This document shows, in pieces, positions 6,278 through 13,650 of a DNA stretch of 13,650 nt (position 1 is its first letter; each line of letters begins with the position of its first letter). The translations under genes were made by a program, and so were the position numbers. The DNA lies in NCBI GenBank assembly GCA_016206955.1, contig JACQQO010000009.1, positions 1 through 13,650 of the forward strand, read 5' to 3'. This DNA is from Candidatus Omnitrophota bacterium (GTDB lineage: Bacteria > Omnitrophota > Omnitrophia > Omnitrophales > Danuiimicrobiaceae). A model generated the notes under the pieces. It did not search any database and was not told where the DNA came from. It saw only the letters and a program-made list of their open reading frames with translations.

Positions 6278-8191
6278 ATGAATCACCTCAATTATATTCA
6301 CAAGATTAATTCGCCGGAAGACCTTAAAAAGGTTCCGCTTTCTGAGCTTCCTAACGTGTGCGGGGAATACCGTTCGTTTCTCATTGATACCGTTTCAAAA
6401 ACCGGCGGCCATTTGGGAGCGAGTTTGGGCGCCGTGGAATTGAACGTAGCTCTTCATTATTTGCTCGATTCTCCTAAGGATAAAATCTGCTGGGATGTCG
6501 GCCATCAAGCTTATGTCCACAAAATGATTACGGGAAGACGTGAACGTCTCAAAACCATTCGCCAGGCGGACGGCATCAGCGGTTTTCCATCGCCTTTTGA
6601 AAGCCCCCATGATCAATTTATCGTCGGACATGCGTGCACGGCTATTTCTCAAGGCTTAGGCCTTGCGGCAGCGCGCGATTTTCACGGCGGTCATGAAAAG
6701 ATTGTCGTGGTGGTTGGCGACGGCGCCTTGACTGGAGGGCTTGCTTATGAAGCTTTGAACAATGCCGGCCATTTGGGAAAACGGATGCTGATCATTTTAA
6801 ACGACAATGAGATGTCGATTTCAAAAAATGTTGGCGCGATTAGCAAATATTTAAACAAGGTGATTACCAATCCGCTTTACAACCGAATTCGCACGGAAGT
6901 GGAAAAACAACTCCGACATTTTCCACGACTGAGAAAACTTGCTGATTACGGATTCGAAAGTTTTAAACATTTGCTTGTTCCCGGACTTATTTTTGAGGAA
7001 CTAGGCTTTCGGTATTTCGGCCCTGTAAACGGTCACGATGTGATTGGGCTGGTTAAAACCATCGATAATATTTTGAAAATCAACGATGTTTGTTTGCTTC
7101 ATATTGTAACTAAAAAAGGAAAAGGGTACGAATTTGCCGAAAAAGATGCCGAACGACTTCACGGCGTTACCCCATTTGATGTGAGAACCGGTGAAAAGGT
7201 AAAAGGGCCTTCTGAGAGCAAAGCGGAAGGCGAAATCACGTACACGCAAGCTTTCTCACAAGCGCTCATTCAACTTGCCCGCGAAGATGAAAAAATTGTG
7301 GCGATTACCGCGGCGATGCCTTCCGGAACTGGCCTCGACAAATTTGCAAAAGAATTTCCGAATCGTTTTTTTGATGTCGGGATCGCCGAGCAGCATGCCG
7401 TAACGTTTGCGGGCGCTTTGGCCAAAGGCGGAATGAAACCCGTGTGCGCCATTTATTCCACTTTTCTCCAGCGCGCACAGGACCAACTCATTCATGACGT
7501 CGCGCTTCAAAAATTAAATGTCACCTTGTGCTTAGACCGAGCCGGTCTCGTTGGAGCCGACGGTGCCACTCACAATGGGATATTTGATATCAGTTATTTG
7601 GGGCATATTCCTCATACGGTGATTGCGGCTCCAAAGGATAGTGCGGAAATGTTTCATATGTTGAAGCTCGGAATTGAATATCCTCATATTTTTGCCATGC
7701 GCTACCCCCGCGCAAATATTTCGTCAGGCGCAAAAATTCCGACCAAAGTTTTCGAAATCGGAGAGGGAGAAATTTTGAGAGAAGGCGAAGACGTGGCTAT
7801 TTTTACTTTGGGCAGCATGGTGGCGCCATCCTTAAAGTGTGCGGAACTTCTGGCAGAGGGTGGAATTGATGCGACGGTTTGCAATCTCCGTTTCGCAAAA
7901 CCCCTCGATGAAAAAATGATCCTTGAAGTGATCCAAAAAATTCCGTTTGTCTTTACGGTAGAGGAACACGTCTTGACCGGCGGATTTGGCTCTAAAATTT
8001 TGGAATTTTTTGAACGTAACGGAATTCAGAATGTTCATATCAAACGCTTTGCACTTCCAGATGAGTTTATTGAACACGGTTCCCGCGATAAATTGCTTGC
8101 TCGTTTTGGGCTTTCCAGTGAAGCCATGGCAAAATCAATTTTGGAAACCATTCAACTTGGTTCCGGCGTGGGCGAGCGCCTTCCAACTTAA
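6278..8191 (+). CDS. dxs: 1-deoxy-D-xylulose-5-phosphate synthase
   Basis: First enzyme of the MEP pathway: a thiamine-diphosphate-dependent condensation of pyruvate and glyceraldehyde 3-phosphate to DXP. The 637 residues match family length (about 620-640). Domain I has GGHLGASLG with His45 (E. coli His49), DVGHQAYVHK, and the ThDP/Mg motif GDGALTGG (147-) through Asn177 (ILNDNEMSIS); the Asp148-Asn177 spacing equals that of E. coli. A typical YFGPVNGHD segment follows. Domain II has IAEQHAVTFAGALA, whose Glu371 corresponds to catalytic Glu370, and LDRAGLVGADGATHNG. The C-terminal domain has EEHVLTGGFGSKI. The start ATG has no Shine-Dalgarno. nadK begins 5 bases after the stop codon; a tlyA gene often found at this point in other bacteria is absent. 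Confidence 0.97.
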   Translation: MNHLNYIHKINSPEDLKKVPLSELPNVCGEYRSFLIDTVSKTGGHLGASLGAVELNVALHYLLDSPKDKICWDVGHQAYVHKMITGRRERLKTIRQADGISGFPSPFESPHDQFIVGHACTAISQGLGLAAARDFHGGHEKIVVVVGDGALTGGLAYEALNNAGHLGKRMLIILNDNEMSISKNVGAISKYLNKVITNPLYNRIRTEVEKQLRHFPRLRKLADYGFESFKHLLVPGLIFEELGFRYFGPVNGHDVIGLVKTIDNILKINDVCLLHIVTKKGKGYEFAEKDAERLHGVTPFDVRTGEKVKGPSESKAEGEITYTQAFSQALIQLAREDEKIVAITAAMPSGTGLDKFAKEFPNRFFDVGIAEQHAVTFAGALAKGGMKPVCAIYSTFLQRAQDQLIHDVALQKLNVTLCLDRAGLVGADGATHNGIFDISYLGHIPHTVIAAPKDSAEMFHMLKLGIEYPHIFAMRYPRANISSGAKIPTKVFEIGEGEILREGEDVAIFTLGSMVAPSLKCAELLAEGGIDATVCNLRFAKPLDEKMILEVIQKIPFVFTVEEHVLTGGFGSKILEFFERNGIQNVHIKRFALPDEFIEHGSRDKLLARFGLSSEAMAKSILETIQLGSGVGERLPT

Positions 8192-8196
8192 TTTTT

Positions 8197-9057
8197 ATGG
8201 TGATCACAAGTTCAATTAAACACGTCGCTATTTTAGCGAATCCCACCAAGACAAATGCCGATCGCTTGAAAGTGGAGCTTCGGGATTGGCTGCTCAAACG
8301 TGGGGTTGAAGTGATAGAAGCTTCAGATAGTCAAACCGAAAAAATGATTCCCGAGGCTGATTTGTTCATCTGTCTTGGAGGAGATGGAACGATTCTTCAC
8401 TTGGCGGGGAAAATGATCGATCGAGTGGTTCCTGTTTTAGGGGTTAATATCGGAAGCCTTGGCTTTTTAACCGAAGTTCGGGCTGAAGAACTTTATGACG
8501 AGCTTAAACTTATTTTTTCAGGGCAGTTTGAAGTTGAGGAAAGGATGCTTTTGAGCGCATCCGTCCGTTTAAATTCTTCTGGCGGCACACAAGAATCCGA
8601 AAGACGTTTTCAAGCTTTAAATGACATTGTGGTCAACCGCGAAGGTCTTACGCGTTACATGGCCGTGCAAGTTGATATTGGCGGTGAACGCGCGACTAAG
8701 TTTTGGGGGGATGGAGTAATTATCGCAACGCCGACCGGCTCAACAGCTTATTCTTTATCGGCCGGCGGGCCTATTGTCCATCCTTCTCTTGATAATTTGA
8801 TTGTCACCCCAATTTGTCCCCATGCTTCGGCGCTTCGCCCCTTAGTGGTTTCCGGTGATGCCTCCATTCGGATTCGAATTACGTGTGATGAAGCGCAGGA
8901 GAAAGCACTCTTAACGGCTGATGGACAACAGGATGTGGCCATTGATAATCATTCTTTGATCGAAGTGACTCGGTCTGTTAACCGTTTTCAACTCGTTAAA
9001 AGTTCAAAACGAAGTTATTTCGCCACCCTCCGTGAAAAATTCAAATTGCCAGAATAA
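8197..9057 (+). CDS. nadK: NAD kinase
   Basis: ATP- or polyphosphate-dependent phosphorylation of NAD to NADP, in the cytoplasm. The 286 residues match the family (about 290). Motifs are GGDGT (61-65) in FICLGGDGTILHLAG, NIGSLGFLTEV, the NAD-binding region LNDIVVNREG, and ATPTGSTAYSLSAGGPIV (about 178-195), followed by PICPHASALRPLVVSGD. All key elements are present. The gene is last in the xseA-xseB-ispA-dxs-nadK run; NADPH is used by downstream MEP enzymes, which makes the neighbourhood sensible. No Shine-Dalgarno is seen before the ATG. The stop codon lies in the loop of a candidate terminator hairpin. Confidence 0.95.
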   Translation: MVITSSIKHVAILANPTKTNADRLKVELRDWLLKRGVEVIEASDSQTEKMIPEADLFICLGGDGTILHLAGKMIDRVVPVLGVNIGSLGFLTEVRAEELYDELKLIFSGQFEVEERMLLSASVRLNSSGGTQESERRFQALNDIVVNREGLTRYMAVQVDIGGERATKFWGDGVIIATPTGSTAYSLSAGGPIVHPSLDNLIVTPICPHASALRPLVVSGDASIRIRITCDEAQEKALLTADGQQDVAIDNHSLIEVTRSVNRFQLVKSSKRSYFATLREKFKLPE

Positions 9058-9071
9058 GTTGGCAAATTTTT
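9043..9071 (+). terminator. Candidate intrinsic terminator overlapping the nadK stop codon
   Basis: TTGCCA (9046-9051) pairs perfectly with TGGCAA (9060-9065) across an 8-nt loop GAATAAGT that contains the stop codon TAA. Flanking AAA (9043-9045) can extend the stem to TTT (9067-9069) with one bulged A, and a run of five T (9067-9071) follows. The stem is only 6 bp of strong pairing, so efficiency is probably modest. The position at the end of a long run of genes, just before a candidate promoter, supports it. Confidence 0.5.
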
Positions 9072-9108
9072 CACACTTTTCCCTTTATTCCTGTTAGAAT
9101 ATTCCGAC
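9070..9108 (+). promoter_or_regulatory. Candidate sigma-70 promoter of the oxidoreductase gene, with a very short leader
   Basis: An extended -10 element TGTTAGAAT (TG at 9092-9093, hexamer TAGAAT 9095-9100) is the best promoter-like string in the gap. A weak -35 match TTCACA (9070-9075) lies 19 bases upstream. Transcription would start near 9106-9108, leaving only about 4-6 bases before the ATG at 9112, a near-leaderless mRNA. No Shine-Dalgarno exists in the gap. Judged from sequence pattern only. Confidence 0.4.
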
Positions 9109-9111
9109 TTT

Positions 9112-12100
9112 ATGGACGGACGATTTTTACAGGAACGCGGAACGCAAGTTTATACGGGAACAGAGCTTCTTCTGAAAGGCGCACTGGAAGGAAAGGTGAG
9201 CCTTTTGACCGGTTACCCCGGCTCTCCCATCGCCGATTTTTTCAATTCTGCCCGCAATATCAAAGAACTCCTTAAAGACAAAGGAATTTTATTCCAAGTC
9301 GCCAATAACGAAGCCTTAGGGGCCGCGCGTGTCAATGGATCTCAGATGGAAGACATCAAAGCCATCGTGGCCATGAAAAGCGTCGGAGCCCATGTCGCAA
9401 GCGATGGCCTTGCTTTGGGCAATCTCTCCAAAACTTCCCACAAAGGCGGGGCTTTAGTCGTGATTGGTGACGACCCGTGGTCTGAAAGCACCCAAGTTCC
9501 GAGTGATTCGCGCTTTTTGGCCAAACATCTTCACATGCCGGTTATGGAACCAGCCACCTTTCAAGAGCTGAAAGACTGGGTGCCGATTGCTTTGGATCTT
9601 TCCGCCAAGGCAAATCTTTATATCGCTTATTTGGTCACGACGAATTTAGCGGATGGCGGAGGATCCGTCACCGTTTATGCGAATCAATATCCTTCCATCA
9701 ATACGAAGCGGCCCGTTGAAATTGACACGCGCTCGATTCCAGTTGAGGAAACGGTTGTGCTTTCGCCACGTACCTCGGTGCGCGAAGAAACTTTGGCGGA
9801 CCGGTATGAAGAATTGATTCGATTTTCACAATTGCACGAAGTCAATCAAATCTTTCATCCTTCAAGCTCGCACCAAATCGGATTTATTACTTCCGGCATT
9901 GCGTACAGTTATTTGGAACATGCGCTTCACGAACTTGGCTTGGATGGAAAATTTCCCATCTTGAAACTCGGAATCACCTTTCCCTTAGATGAAGTGCTGG
10001 TCAAAGAATTTGTAGAATCCCTGGAGCAAGTTTTTATCATTGAGGAGAAAAGAGATTTTCTAGAATCTCAAATCGCAACCCTTCTGACTCATTCGTTTCA
10101 AACCGGAAAATTAAAGCGGTTTACTCCGGTGTGGGGCAAGAAATTTCCCCATGATCTTTCTGGCATTCCAGCCACGCGCGGTTTAAACGCTTCGGTTTTA
10201 ATTGAACGCTTAGGCCCCTTATTTTTGAAATTAGCCCAAAAGCTTCATTTAAATTCCGAACGCATCGAACATGAACTTGCTTTGATTCAAGAAACCGCTT
10301 CTTTTGACGTTCGCATTCCACAGAGAACCCCCACATTTTGCCCCGGTTGTCCTCACCGGGATTCTTCCAGCGTCCTTTTGGAAGTGAAGAAAGCGTTCAG
10401 AGATCCCGCTTACATGCGCAAACGCCACTCGAGGGAAGCGGTGGATCTTTTGTTTCATGGCGATACCGGCTGTTACACGATGCTGATGTTCGAACCGAAT
10501 GCCGATTTGATGCATAACTATTCAGGGATGGGCCTCGGCGGCGGAACCGGAGCGGGCATTGACCGGTTTATTACAAATAAACAGGCTGTTTTTATGGGAG
10601 ATTCCACGTTTTTCCATAGCGGGATGATTGCCATTTCCGATGCGATCAAGCACAGCCAAGATATTGCGTTTATCATTTTAGATAACGGCACGACGGCGAT
10701 GACGGGTCATCAGCCCACGGCGGCTCAAGAATTCGACATCATGGGAAATCGGACGATCGCGCAAAATATCGAGGAAGTGGTCCGCGGGATGGCGAAAGGA
10801 ACCGCGATCCCGATTTACCGGACGAATCCCGCTTATCGCGACAAATATCGTGAACTGATCGAAGAAACTCTTTTGCAGGACGGCGTAAAAATTATCATTG
10901 CGGACAAAGAATGCGGCATTACCTACGACCGAAAAGTGATGCGGCAAGAGAAACAAATTGTGCGCGAAAGAGGTTTCTTGCCTGAAAAACGTTTTATCAA
11001 TATTACGCCTGAAGTGTGCGAATATTGTTTGGAATGTACGAAAGCAACCGGATGTCCGGGACTCACCGTTAAGGAAACTCACTACGGTCCCAAATTGGTC
11101 ACCGATTTAAGTTGGTGTAAGGCCGATGGCGCGTGCACTAAAATTCATGCTTGCCCTTCCTTTGAAGAATTAATCATCAAACGCACCCAAGCGCCGCAGG
11201 AGCTATTTGCCCATTTGGATATTCGCGCTCTTACGCCGCCCAAGTGCGAAGATTTTCAAGGCGAGTGGGGCGCTTATGTTGCGGGTGTTGGTGGCATGGG
11301 AATCGGTGTGGTTACCGCCATTTTGGTTCAGGCAGGGGTGAAACAAGGTTATCAAGTTCGTTTTGCGGATAAGAAAGGTCTCGCCATCCGAAACGGTGGG
11401 GTTTATTCCCACATTTGGTTTTCAAAAAATGGAAATCAGATTTCTCCCATCACACCTTATGGGAAAGCTAATCTTTTGATTGGGCTTGATATTTTAGAAG
11501 CGGTCCGAAGCGTCGATCCTAAAGTTAATTTGCGTGTGGCGAGCCCTCGTTTTACATCTGCTTTGGTCAATACGCATAAAACTCCGACTGTCACCATGCT
11601 TTTGGGCAAGGAGGATTTTAAGCCGTCCGATTTGGAACAAATGATCCGAAGAGTAAGCCGCTCGAATCGTTATCTCGGGGCTGATGTTTCGGAGGTAGCC
11701 GAACAATATTTGGGCAATAAAGTGTTTGCCAATATCATCATGCTCGGCATGGCCTATCAAAAAGGCTTTCTTCCTTTAGATTTAGAAAACATAAAACTTG
11801 CGATCGAAAAATCAGTTCCAATAGATGCACTTAAGGAAAATATGAATGCCTTCAACTTGGGCCGCATGTTCGTAGTCGATCCGAAGCGTTTTACAACCGA
11901 GGTGTTTGATACTTATGAAAGTTTACTGGCTGAAAAAGAGGAAATTTTGAGCAAAACTCATTTGAGGGGAAAATTTCTTTCGCGTGCTTATCGTAATTTA
12001 GTCGTTCGTACTGCAGCCGCACTGCGGATGGATGATGAAACCAATATGCACTTGGCGCTTCGAATTTACGATTTGATTCAATTTGACGATATCAGTTACG

Positions 12101-12681
12101 CCCGCTTGTATTCTGATTTGGTCAAGAAAATTAGAAGCCTCGATCGGCCGGAATATCGTTTTCAAGCTACCCGAGCCGTTATTCGGTATCTTCATAAGGT
12201 AATGGCGATTAAAGACGAGGTGTTCGTAGCCCATCTATTGACCAGTGTTGAAAAAAAGAAGCGAGATTTCCAGCGCTACCGAATTGATCTCGATCGTGGA
12301 GATCAAGTGATTTACCGCCACATCAATCGGCCCGAGTTCACGATCTTCGGATTTCATATTCGTTTTCACATCGTCACTCGCGATTGGCAACTTGAAATCA
12401 TGAAGCGCATGAAATTTTTAAGAGTACTTCTTCCAGCGTGGCATGCGCGAGAAAAAGCGTTTCGTGACTGGTATATCAAACTGGTCAAAGGATTTGGCTA
12501 TCACGATGAGGCGTCGTATCAAACTTATGTCCGTGCGTTTCGAGTTCCTGAAGAAGTGAGTGGCTACAGAGAAGTGCGCTATCCCAAAATGGAAGTTGCA
12601 AAAGCGAAAGCCGAAGCAGTTTTAAATGGCGGCGAACCTCCTCAAGAAAGAACCGACGCGCCATCTTATCTTGTTCCTTAA
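9112..12681 (+). CDS. Fused indolepyruvate:ferredoxin oxidoreductase family protein (IorA-IorB fusion)
   Basis: Thiamine-diphosphate-dependent oxidative decarboxylase of aryl- or branched 2-oxo acids, giving acyl-CoA and reduced ferredoxin. The 1189 residues join all parts in one chain. An N-terminal pyrimidine-binding/transketolase-like part (about 10-390, LLTGYPGSPIADFF) comes first. The ThDP domain follows, with CPGCPHRD (410-417), HGDTGCYTM, and GDST (496-499) to Asn525. The Fe-S segment has Cys636/639/642/648 and Cys669/675/681. The gamma-type domain begins near GVGGMGIG (725-732), and a C-terminal helical region (about 940-1150) resembles the DUF6537 domain of the fused family. Length and order match the long single-chain enzymes of many bacteria rather than the archaeal two-subunit form. 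The true substrate is not determinable. It begins a new transcription unit by the terminator/promoter evidence. Confidence 0.92.
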   Translation: MDGRFLQERGTQVYTGTELLLKGALEGKVSLLTGYPGSPIADFFNSARNIKELLKDKGILFQVANNEALGAARVNGSQMEDIKAIVAMKSVGAHVASDGLALGNLSKTSHKGGALVVIGDDPWSESTQVPSDSRFLAKHLHMPVMEPATFQELKDWVPIALDLSAKANLYIAYLVTTNLADGGGSVTVYANQYPSINTKRPVEIDTRSIPVEETVVLSPRTSVREETLADRYEELIRFSQLHEVNQIFHPSSSHQIGFITSGIAYSYLEHALHELGLDGKFPILKLGITFPLDEVLVKEFVESLEQVFIIEEKRDFLESQIATLLTHSFQTGKLKRFTPVWGKKFPHDLSGIPATRGLNASVLIERLGPLFLKLAQKLHLNSERIEHELALIQETASFDVRIPQRTPTFCPGCPHRDSSSVLLEVKKAFRDPAYMRKRHSREAVDLLFHGDTGCYTMLMFEPNADLMHNYSGMGLGGGTGAGIDRFITNKQAVFMGDSTFFHSGMIAISDAIKHSQDIAFIILDNGTTAMTGHQPTAAQEFDIMGNRTIAQNIEEVVRGMAKGTAIPIYRTNPAYRDKYRELIEETLLQDGVKIIIADKECGITYDRKVMRQEKQIVRERGFLPEKRFINITPEVCEYCLECTKATGCPGLTVKETHYGPKLVTDLSWCKADGACTKIHACPSFEELIIKRTQAPQELFAHLDIRALTPPKCEDFQGEWGAYVAGVGGMGIGVVTAILVQAGVKQGYQVRFADKKGLAIRNGGVYSHIWFSKNGNQISPITPYGKANLLIGLDILEAVRSVDPKVNLRVASPRFTSALVNTHKTPTVTMLLGKEDFKPSDLEQMIRRVSRSNRYLGADVSEVAEQYLGNKVFANIIMLGMAYQKGFLPLDLENIKLAIEKSVPIDALKENMNAFNLGRMFVVDPKRFTTEVFDTYESLLAEKEEILSKTHLRGKFLSRAYRNLVVRTAAALRMDDETNMHLALRIYDLIQFDDISYARLYSDLVKKIRSLDRPEYRFQATRAVIRYLHKVMAIKDEVFVAHLLTSVEKKKRDFQRYRIDLDRGDQVIYRHINRPEFTIFGFHIRFHIVTRDWQLEIMKRMKFLRVLLPAWHAREKAFRDWYIKLVKGFGYHDEASYQTYVRAFRVPEEVSGYREVRYPKMEVAKAKAEAVLNGGEPPQERTDAPSYLVP

Positions 12682-12715
12682 TTCAATCTCCGATTTCTCT
12701 TTTTAATCATTACTC

Positions 12716-13650
12716 ATGAGCCTTGAAATCCGCGTCCGTTTTGCTCCATCCCCCACCGGTTTTCTCCACATTGGCGGAGTGAGAACCGCCCTTTTTAATT
12801 ATCTGTTCGCCCGTAAAGAAAAAGGGAAATTTTTACTTCGCATCGAGGACACGGACCGCGAACGTTCCAAACCGGAATTTGAAGATGAAATTTTAAATTC
12901 CTTGAGTTGGCTTGGGCTCAAGTGGGATGAGCCAATCTTGAAGCAAAGCGAAAGGATTGGTTTTTATCAAAGTATAAGCGAACGGCTCATTCAAGAGGGG
13001 CTTGCTTATCGAGAGGGGGAAGGTGGAAGAAACGCCGTTAAATTCAAAACGCCGAAACAGAAAATCAAGTTTCACGATCTGATTCACGGCGCGATCGAAT
13101 TTGACGGAACACTTTTGGATGACCTTGTGATTCAAAAATCCGATGGTTCTCCAACTTACCACTTTGCTTGTGTGGTCGACGATCATGAAATGGGAATTAC
13201 GCATGTGATCCGCGGGGACGATCACATTTCAAATACGCCTCGGCAGCTTTTTCTTTATGAAGCACTTGGTTGGAAGCCGCCTCAGTTTGCTCATCTCCCG
13301 CTTGTGTTTGGCCAAGACCGAACGCCGCTTTCAAAACGGCACGGGGCGGTTTCGCTAACGGCTTACCGTGAAGAAGGTTATCTTCCCGAGGGAGTCCTTA
13401 ATTATTTGGCGCTGTTGGGTTGGTCTCCAAGCGGGAAGGAAGAAATTTTTACACTTCCGGAATTGATCGAGCGTTTTACCTTGCAAGGGATCAACAAAAC
13501 AAATGCCTGCTTTGATTCTGAAAAATTGAAATGGACCAATGCCGAACATCTTCGCCGATTAAAGAACGAAGATTATATTAAGAAACTTTCAGAATTTTTA
13601 TCAGTGACACCCCTCACCCTCCCCTCTCCCCTTGGGGGAGAGGGAAAGGG
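12716..13650 (+). CDS. gltX: Glutamyl-tRNA synthetase, N-terminal 311 residues (3' end outside window)
   Basis: Class I aminoacyl-tRNA synthetase charging tRNA-Glu. The ATG at 12716 gives MSLEIRVRFAPSPTGFLHIGG, with the HIGH signature as HIGG (18-21). RIEDTDRERS, DGSPTYHFACVVDDHEMGITHVIRGDDHISNTPRQ and the KMSKS counterpart PLSKRHG (204-210) follow. The frame stays open to the window end; a full enzyme is about 460-500 residues. Two oddities are seen. Between AYREGE (97-102) and NAVKFKTP (106-113) the usual insert of some 35 residues with Cys pairs is missing. From about residue 297 the coding sequence runs through a copy of the palindromic repeat (VTPLTLPSPLGGEGK), where the junction to the anticodon-binding domain would lie. 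Whether the gene continues in frame cannot be seen. No Shine-Dalgarno precedes the start; the 34-base gap after the oxidoreductase has no clear promoter or hairpin. Confidence 0.93.
   Translation, partial: MSLEIRVRFAPSPTGFLHIGGVRTALFNYLFARKEKGKFLLRIEDTDRERSKPEFEDEILNSLSWLGLKWDEPILKQSERIGFYQSISERLIQEGLAYREGEGGRNAVKFKTPKQKIKFHDLIHGAIEFDGTLLDDLVIQKSDGSPTYHFACVVDDHEMGITHVIRGDDHISNTPRQLFLYEALGWKPPQFAHLPLVFGQDRTPLSKRHGAVSLTAYREEGYLPEGVLNYLALLGWSPSGKEEIFTLPELIERFTLQGINKTNACFDSEKLKWTNAEHLRRLKNEDYIKKLSEFLSVTPLTLPSPLGGEGK
13604..13650 (+). repeat. Palindromic G/C-tract repeat, copy 3, inside gltX (cut by window end)
   Basis: The C-rich lead ACACCCCTCACCCT is followed by a perfect 10-bp hairpin CCCTCTCCCC (13622-13631), loop TTG, GGGGAGAGGG (13635-13644). 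It has the same layout and orientation as copy 2 in xseA. It lies inside the gltX reading frame and is translated there as TPLTLPSPLGGEG, in the same phase as copy 2 (YPPSYPSPTRGEG). Its far end is beyond the window. Confidence 0.8.

Noticed and set aside
12682..12715. Gap between the oxidoreductase and gltX as a promoter or terminator site
   Set aside because: A -10-like TTTAAT and a TTGTTC string occur, but spacing is about 25 bases, and no hairpin is seen.

Overview
This 13.65 kb window is a dense bacterial housekeeping region. Every recognisable gene lies on the + strand, gaps are mostly under 60 bases, and there are no transposases, phage genes or CRISPR arrays. It suggests an uncultured Gram-negative-type or PVC/Omnitrophota-like bacterium of moderate G+C. 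That placement is a weak inference from protein style, for example a lysine-tailed sigma factor, a short IspA, and a GDH variant in the YmdB-like phosphoesterase. Nothing in the window proves the taxon. Pyruvate phosphate dikinase plus a fused 2-oxoacid:ferredoxin oxidoreductase fits a low-potential, probably anaerobic or fermentative metabolism. Dxs and IspA show the MEP route to isoprenoids.

Layout: (1) 1-2318, the 3' end of ppdK, a sigma-70 factor of the RpoD/RpoS type, and adenine phosphoribosyltransferase. (2) 2341-2414, a complete tRNA-Arg(CCT) wedged between protein genes. (3) 2433-3796, 5-formyltetrahydrofolate cyclo-ligase and a YmdB-like metallophosphoesterase. (4) 3801-3895, an inverted pair of G/C-tract palindromic repeats covering the start of xseA. 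(5) 3842-9057, xseA-xseB-ispA-dxs-nadK, a recognisable version of the widespread exonuclease VII/isoprenoid cluster, without tlyA between dxs and nadK. (6) 9043-9111, a candidate terminator overlapping the nadK stop codon followed by a candidate extended -10 promoter, which would split the window into two transcription units. (7) 9112-12681, a 1189-residue fused indolepyruvate:ferredoxin oxidoreductase. (8) 12716-end, the first two thirds of glutamyl-tRNA synthetase, running into a third copy of the palindromic repeat at the window edge.

Functionally the genes cover transcription (sigma factor), nucleotide salvage (apt), one-carbon metabolism (cyclo-ligase), DNA repair (XseAB), isoprenoid precursor supply (Dxs to IspA), NADP synthesis (NadK, which supplies reductant to the MEP pathway), amino-acid and central carbon redox chemistry (PPDK, IOR) and translation (tRNA-Arg, GltX).

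The most unusual signal is the palindromic repeat family. One copy is read as the N-terminal extension of XseA and another as an insert in GltX, in the same phase, giving a shared peptide P-S-P-x-x-G-E-G. This resembles in concept the protein-coding palindromic elements of Rickettsia. Most start codons also lack a Shine-Dalgarno sequence.
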